In this document: positions 5,012-8,267 of the stretch, piece after piece
How positions within the stretch are numbered: position 1 is the stretch's first letter
How the letters are laid out: each line of letters starts with the position of its first letter
DNA from: an uncultured Collinsella sp.
GTDB taxonomy: Bacteria; Actinomycetota; Coriobacteriia; Coriobacteriales; Coriobacteriaceae
Reading direction: 5' to 3'
Assembly (NCBI GenBank): GCA_902478945.1
Contig: CABSMX010000088.1
Coordinates: 1-8,267 of the forward strand
Length of the DNA stretch: 8,267 bases
Program-made: the position numbers and the translations under genes
The notes under the pieces: generated by a model
Databases searched by the model: none
What the model was told of the DNA's origin: nothing
Seen by the model: the letters and a program-made list of their open reading frames with translations, nothing else

Positions 5012-6625
5012 ATGGCAAGCCTGTCGGATGAAATCTCGTCGCGCCGCACATTCGCGATCATCAGCCACCCGGACGCCGGTAAGACTACGCTTACCGAGAA
5101 GCTGCTGCTCTATACCGGCAGCATTCAGACCGCCGGCTCGGTCAAGGGCAAGAGCTCGGCCAAGCATGCCGTCTCGGACTGGATGGACATCGAGAAGGAG
5201 CGCGGTATTTCCGTTACCTCCTCGGTGTTGCAGTTCACCTATAACGGCGCCTGCGTCAATATCCTCGATACCCCCGGCCACCAGGACTTCTCGGAGGATA
5301 CCTACCGTACCCTTATGGCCGCCGACGCCGCTGTCATGGTCATCGACGGCGCCAAGGGCGTCGAGGCCCAGACCAAAAAGCTCTTTAAGGTCTGCACGCT
5401 GCGCCACATTCCCATCTTCACCTTTGTGAACAAGCTCGACCACGAGGCTCGCGATCCGTTTGAGCTCATGGAAGAGATCGAGAATGTCCTGGGCATCAAT
5501 ACGTATCCCATGAACTGGCCGATCGGCAGCGGCCGCAATTTCCGCGGCGTGTTCGATCGTCAGACCCGTCGCGTTATCGCCTTTGAGGGCGATGGCCACG
5601 CCAACGCCACCAAGAAGGTCGCCGAGGTCGAGGCCGAGCTGGGCGATCCTTCCATGGACGAGCTTATCGGCGAGGAAAACCATAAGAACCTAATGGACGA
5701 TATCGAGCTGCTCGATGGCGCCGGCGACGAGCTCGACTTGGATGCCGTGGCCTGCGGCAAGCTGAGCCCGGCGTTCTTTGGCTCGGCGCTCACCAACTTT
5801 GGCGTGGAGCCCTTCCTCAAGGAGTTCCTGCGCCTGGCCCCGACGCCGCGTGCCTATACCGATACGCTCACCAGCGAGCCGGTCGATCCCTGCCGCGACG
5901 ACTTTAGCGGCTTTGTGTTTAAGATCCAGGCCAACATGGACAAGAACCACCGTGACCGCATCGCCTTTGTGCGCATTTGCTCGGGCAAGTTCGAGCGCGG
6001 CATGGACGCCTTCCACGTGCAGGGCAACCGCAAGCTCAAGCTTGCTACGGGCACGTCGATGATGGCCGACGACCGCGCCATCGTGGACGAGGCGTACGCG
6101 GGCGATATCGTGGGCCTGTTCGATCCGGGTATCTTTAGCATCGGCGACACCGTGTGCTCCGGCAAGCGCCACGTGCAGTATCCGCAAATCCCGACGTTTG
6201 CCCCCGAGATGTTCGCTCGCATTACGCAGGTCGATACGCTCAAGCGCAAGCAGTTCGTTAAGGGTATGGAGGAGCTTGCCCAGGAGGGTGCCATCCAGAT
6301 CTTCCGCGAGCTGGGCGCCGGCATGGAGAGCGTCATCGTGGGCGTGGTCGGCGTGCTGCAGTTTGAGGTGCTCGAGCGCCGTCTCAAGGCCGAGTACCGT
6401 GTTGAGGTCCGTCGCCAGCCGCTGCCCTATACGGACATTCGCTGGATCCAGAACGACCCCGATACCATCGATATCCCGGGCCTTTCGCTCACGCGCGACA
6501 CGCTGCGCGTCGAGGACATGCGCGGCGGCAAGCTGCTGCTGTTTACGAGCCCGTGGAATGTGGACTGGGCAACCGACCACAACCCCGACCTTATCCTGTC
6601 GGAGTTTGGCAACGTGGCCTTTTAA
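5012..6625 (+). CDS. prfC: Peptide chain release factor 3 (RF3), translational GTPase
   Basis: RF3 is a cytosolic GTPase that recycles RF1 and RF2 from the ribosome after termination. At 537 residues it is close to the usual length (E. coli 529). The GTP-binding motifs are all present: G1 HPDAGKTT (19-26), switch I SDWMDIEKERGISVTSS (55-71), G3 DTPGH (86-90) and G4 NKLD (140-143). The RRTFAIISHPDAGKTT start matches RF3 rather than EF-G. Domain II (about 300-390, with VFKIQANMDKNHRDRIAFVRICSG) and an RF3 C-terminal domain (VVGVLQFEVLERRLKAEY) follow. The ATG at 5012 is chosen because AAGAAAGGA lies 5 bases upstream and the product aligns with RF3 N-termini; in-frame ATGs at 4985 and 4994 lack such a site. 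It appears monocistronic, divergent from gntR across the repeat array. Confidence 0.96.
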   Translation: MASLSDEISSRRTFAIISHPDAGKTTLTEKLLLYTGSIQTAGSVKGKSSAKHAVSDWMDIEKERGISVTSSVLQFTYNGACVNILDTPGHQDFSEDTYRTLMAADAAVMVIDGAKGVEAQTKKLFKVCTLRHIPIFTFVNKLDHEARDPFELMEEIENVLGINTYPMNWPIGSGRNFRGVFDRQTRRVIAFEGDGHANATKKVAEVEAELGDPSMDELIGEENHKNLMDDIELLDGAGDELDLDAVACGKLSPAFFGSALTNFGVEPFLKEFLRLAPTPRAYTDTLTSEPVDPCRDDFSGFVFKIQANMDKNHRDRIAFVRICSGKFERGMDAFHVQGNRKLKLATGTSMMADDRAIVDEAYAGDIVGLFDPGIFSIGDTVCSGKRHVQYPQIPTFAPEMFARITQVDTLKRKQFVKGMEELAQEGAIQIFRELGAGMESVIVGVVGVLQFEVLERRLKAEYRVEVRRQPLPYTDIRWIQNDPDTIDIPGLSLTRDTLRVEDMRGGKLLLFTSPWNVDWATDHNPDLILSEFGNVAF

Positions 6626-6630
6626 CGCAT

Positions 6631-6665
6631 CGGCGCGGTGGCCCTGCGGGGCTGCCGCGCCGGTT
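6631..6665 (+). terminator. GC-rich stem-loop after prfC, weak intrinsic terminator
   Basis: CGGCGCGG (6631-6638) pairs perfectly with CCGCGCCG (6655-6662), and the loop itself contains CCC/GGG pairing. It starts six bases after the prfC stop. The tail (GTTGCTTG) has few consecutive Ts, so termination may be partial. Confidence 0.5.
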
Positions 6666-6724
6666 GCTTGCCTGATGCCGTGTGAGCGGCTATCATACCA
6701 CCGTCGTCTCAAGACCGGGGCGTC

Positions 6725-6774
6725 CGAGCAGTTCGGGTCCGATATCCTGCTCGTTAAACCTAAAACCAAAGGAG
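6725..6774 (+). promoter_or_regulatory. Leader pseudoknot candidate, preQ1-I-like, at the VUT transporter RBS
   Basis: CGAGCAG (6725-6731) pairs with CTGCTCG (6747-6753). The 15-nt loop starts with TTC and contains GGT (6736-6738), which can pair with ACC (6765-6767) in an A-rich tail directly before the Shine-Dalgarno AAAGGAG (6768-6774). This order (P1 stem, UUC at the loop start, a C closing the loop, A-rich linker, P2 next to the SD) resembles preQ1 class I riboswitches, and the downstream gene is of the queuosine-precursor transporter type. The P1 stem is longer than usual and the tail is not an exact consensus, so a plain hairpin is possible. Confidence 0.4.
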
Positions 6775-6780
6775 TACATA

Positions 6781-7503
6781 ATGATCAAGAAGGTCATGGA
6801 GGACTACAAGGTCCTGTTGCGGAGCATTCCCGCGGCAACGGTTTCGCTGTTTTTCGTGAGCGTCATCATGATGAACCTGCTGGCCAACAAAGAGCTTATC
6901 AGCCTGCCGTATCTGGCGCTCGATTGCGGCTTTGTGGTGAGCTGGGTTTCGTTTTTGTGCCAGGACATGATCTGCAAGCGCTTTGGTGCCAAGGCATCCA
7001 TTAAAATCTCTATCCTCGCGCTGCTGGTCAACCTTGCCGTGAGCCTGTGCTTTTGGGCATGCTCGCTCACGCCCGGCATGTGGGGCGCTTACTACGACAC
7101 GGGCATGATCGAGGTCAACACCGCCCTTAACGCCACCATCGGCGGCACCTGGTACGTGGTGCTGGGCTCTTCGCTTGCCATGCTCGTTTCTGCCGTGGTT
7201 AATTCCACGCTCAACCAGTCGCTCGGCCGTATGCTCAAAAAGAATAATTTTGCGAGCTTCGCCTTCCGTTCCTATGTGTCCACGGGTGTTGGCCAGTTTA
7301 TCGACAACTTGGTCTTTGCCATTGTGGTGAGCCACACGTTCTTTGGTTGGACCTGGGTGCAGGTCCTTATGTGCTCGCTGACCGGCGCTGTCGCCGAGCT
7401 GCTGTGTGAGGTCTTCCTGAGCCCCGTGGGCTACAAGGTCGTGCGCGGCTGGGAGCGCGAGAACGTGGGCTCCGAGTATCTCGAGCGCCACGCAACCGCC
7501 TAA
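6781..7503 (+). CDS. VUT family (DUF165/YhhQ-like) membrane transporter, probable queuosine precursor uptake
   Basis: This integral membrane protein of 240 residues has about six hydrophobic segments (near 14-35, 43-60, 73-95, 122-145, 170-188, 191-213). Family hallmarks are the DMICKRFGAKAS segment after TM2 (equivalent to the DxxxExYGxKxA of YhhQ) and STGVGQFIDNLVFAIV (167-182), matching the STxxGQxxDSxxF motif of the family. Characterised members import preQ0/preQ1 or queuine for tRNA modification; here the substrate is inferred. ATG 6781 is chosen because AAAGGAG lies 6 bases upstream; an in-frame ATG at 6682 would add a hydrophilic leader unlike the family. Its TAA is part of the Shine-Dalgarno of the next gene, so the two are an operon. 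Confidence 0.85.
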   Translation: MIKKVMEDYKVLLRSIPAATVSLFFVSVIMMNLLANKELISLPYLALDCGFVVSWVSFLCQDMICKRFGAKASIKISILALLVNLAVSLCFWACSLTPGMWGAYYDTGMIEVNTALNATIGGTWYVVLGSSLAMLVSAVVNSTLNQSLGRMLKKNNFASFAFRSYVSTGVGQFIDNLVFAIVVSHTFFGWTWVQVLMCSLTGAVAELLCEVFLSPVGYKVVRGWERENVGSEYLERHATA

Positions 7504-7512
7504 GGAGCAAGT

Positions 7513-8193
7513 ATGCGGGTTTTGATCACGGGCGCTTCGGGCGGTATCGGAGCCGCATGCGTGCAGCGTTTTTTGGACGAGGGCCACGAGGTCGTGGGCT
7601 TTGATCTTTTGCCGGCGGCGGTCGAACACGAGCGTTACCGCCATCTGATCGTTGATGTCCGCGAGCCGGACGCGTTTCCAGGCGACCTTGAGCCTCAGGT
7701 GATCGTGAACGTTGCCGGTACGCAGGATTCGGCGGACGACATCGCCGCCAACCTGCGTGGCACCATCAACGTGACCGAGCGCTACGCCTTTGTGGGGGAG
7801 AGGCTTGCCGCCAAGCCGGCGCCGTCTATCAAATCCGTGGTCAATGTGGGGTCGGCGAGTGGGCATACGGGATCGGAGTTTCCCGTCTATGCTGCCAGCA
7901 AGGGCGGCGTTATTGCCTACACCAAGAACCTTGCAAACCGCCTGGCACCGCAGGCCATCGCCAACAGTGTGGACCCGGGCGGCGTTATCACGCCGCTCAA
8001 CCGTTGCGTGATGGAAGACGAGCGCCTGTGGAATCAGATTATGGAGCTCACGCCGCTTAAACGCTGGGCCACCGCCCAAGAGATTGCCGAGTGGATCTAC
8101 TTTGTGGGCGTGACCAACCGGTTTATGACCGGGCAGAGCCTGTTGATCGATGGCGGCGAGGCCGGCCGCACCCAGTTTATCTGGCCCGAGTAG
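7513..8193 (+). CDS. SDR family NAD(P)-dependent oxidoreductase
   Basis: This cytosolic short-chain dehydrogenase/reductase has 226 residues, slightly shorter than the 250 typical of classical SDRs. The cofactor motif TGASGGIG spans residues 6-13. Asp31 ends the second beta strand (VVGFDL), which favours NAD(H) over NADP(H). NVAG (66-69) replaces the usual NNAG. Asn80, Ser113 or Ser115, Tyr126 and Lys130 (YAASK) supply the catalytic tetrad, and VDPGGVITPL matches the conserved PG motif. The C-terminal GQSLLIDGGEA is typical. Start ATG 7513 has AAGGAG ending 6 bases upstream, overlapping the VUT stop. The substrate is unknown; pairing with a transporter might mean both act on one imported compound, but this is not shown. 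Two stop codons in a row (TAG TAA) close it. Confidence 0.92.
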   Translation: MRVLITGASGGIGAACVQRFLDEGHEVVGFDLLPAAVEHERYRHLIVDVREPDAFPGDLEPQVIVNVAGTQDSADDIAANLRGTINVTERYAFVGERLAAKPAPSIKSVVNVGSASGHTGSEFPVYAASKGGVIAYTKNLANRLAPQAIANSVDPGGVITPLNRCVMEDERLWNQIMELTPLKRWATAQEIAEWIYFVGVTNRFMTGQSLLIDGGEAGRTQFIWPE

Positions 8194-8218
8194 TAAAACG
8201 CGCCCGATGGAATGAACT

Positions 8219-8257
8219 GCCTCCCATTTCTTGGACACGAGAAATGGGAGGCTTTTT
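8219..8257 (+). terminator. Strong intrinsic terminator of the VUT-SDR operon
   Basis: GCCTCCCATTTCT (8219-8231) pairs perfectly with AGAAATGGGAGGC (8240-8252), 13 bp around a short loop, followed at once by TTTTT (8253-8257). There is no T-run on the other side, so it acts on the + strand. Confidence 0.95.
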
Positions 8258-8267
8258 ATGCGTGTCG

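Noticed and set aside
5690..6769. 359-residue antisense open frame over prfC
   Set aside because: Shadow of the clear RF3 gene with the same biased composition and no domain.
6682..6780. Upstream start for the VUT protein
   Set aside because: It would translate the leader hairpin region into a hydrophilic extension; the ATG at 6781 has an ideal Shine-Dalgarno.
6760..8238. 492-residue antisense open frame over the VUT and SDR genes
   Set aside because: It is rich in His, Arg and Ala, lacks recognisable domains and shadows two well-supported genes; such frames are common opposite GC-rich genes.
8258..8267. Start of another gene at ATG 8258
   Set aside because: It directly follows the terminator T-run with no ribosome binding site and only ten bases remain.

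Overview
The window reads as a contig end from a G+C-rich gut actinobacterium, most likely Collinsella or a close relative in the Coriobacteriia. This rests on general impression (codon use, TACAAT -10 boxes in GC-rich intergenic DNA, gene content), not on a database match. Bases 1-32 are not genomic: they are a Nextera (Tn5) sequencing adapter, so the first gene is cut by the assembly rather than by biology.

Layout. On the + strand come the 3' part of a two-TM potassium channel gene (33-384), a LOG/TIGR00730-type nucleotide phosphoribohydrolase gene (421-954), a weak stem-loop, and a ClC-family chloride channel/transporter gene (1080-2369). A convergent minus-strand operon follows, read 4446 to 2465: a YtrA-type GntR repressor, an ABC-2-type ATPase and its membrane permease. 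The ATPase frame is broken by one extra base in a T5 run after all ABC motifs are complete. The out-of-frame tail then runs to a TGA that overlaps the permease ATG (ATGA), so the original gene encoded about 293 residues. A stretch of about 565 bases (4447-5011) separates this operon from prfC (5012-6625, release factor 3). The last genes, a VUT-family (queuosine-precursor-type) transporter (6781-7503) and an SDR oxidoreductase (7513-8193), form a two-gene operon ending in a strong intrinsic terminator.

The most unusual object lies in the 4447-5011 gap. Eight copies of a 15-bp element (TCTCAATCTGTAACA or its reverse complement) alternate in orientation, one every 40 bp, from 4573 to 4866. They form four potential 15-17-bp-stem hairpins with 25-nt loops and 25-nt linkers. 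The 15-mers are nearly invariant while the spacers have diverged to about half identity. It is not a CRISPR array, and I do not recognise it as a named element.

Three further signals stand out. The ATPase frameshift lies on UAU UUU UGA C, which resembles the RF2 +1 frameshift site. The VUT leader can be folded into a preQ1-I-like pseudoknot next to the ribosome binding site. The gntR promoter carries two candidate operators. The genes otherwise look like ordinary chromosomal genes; no phage, integrase or defence genes are visible.
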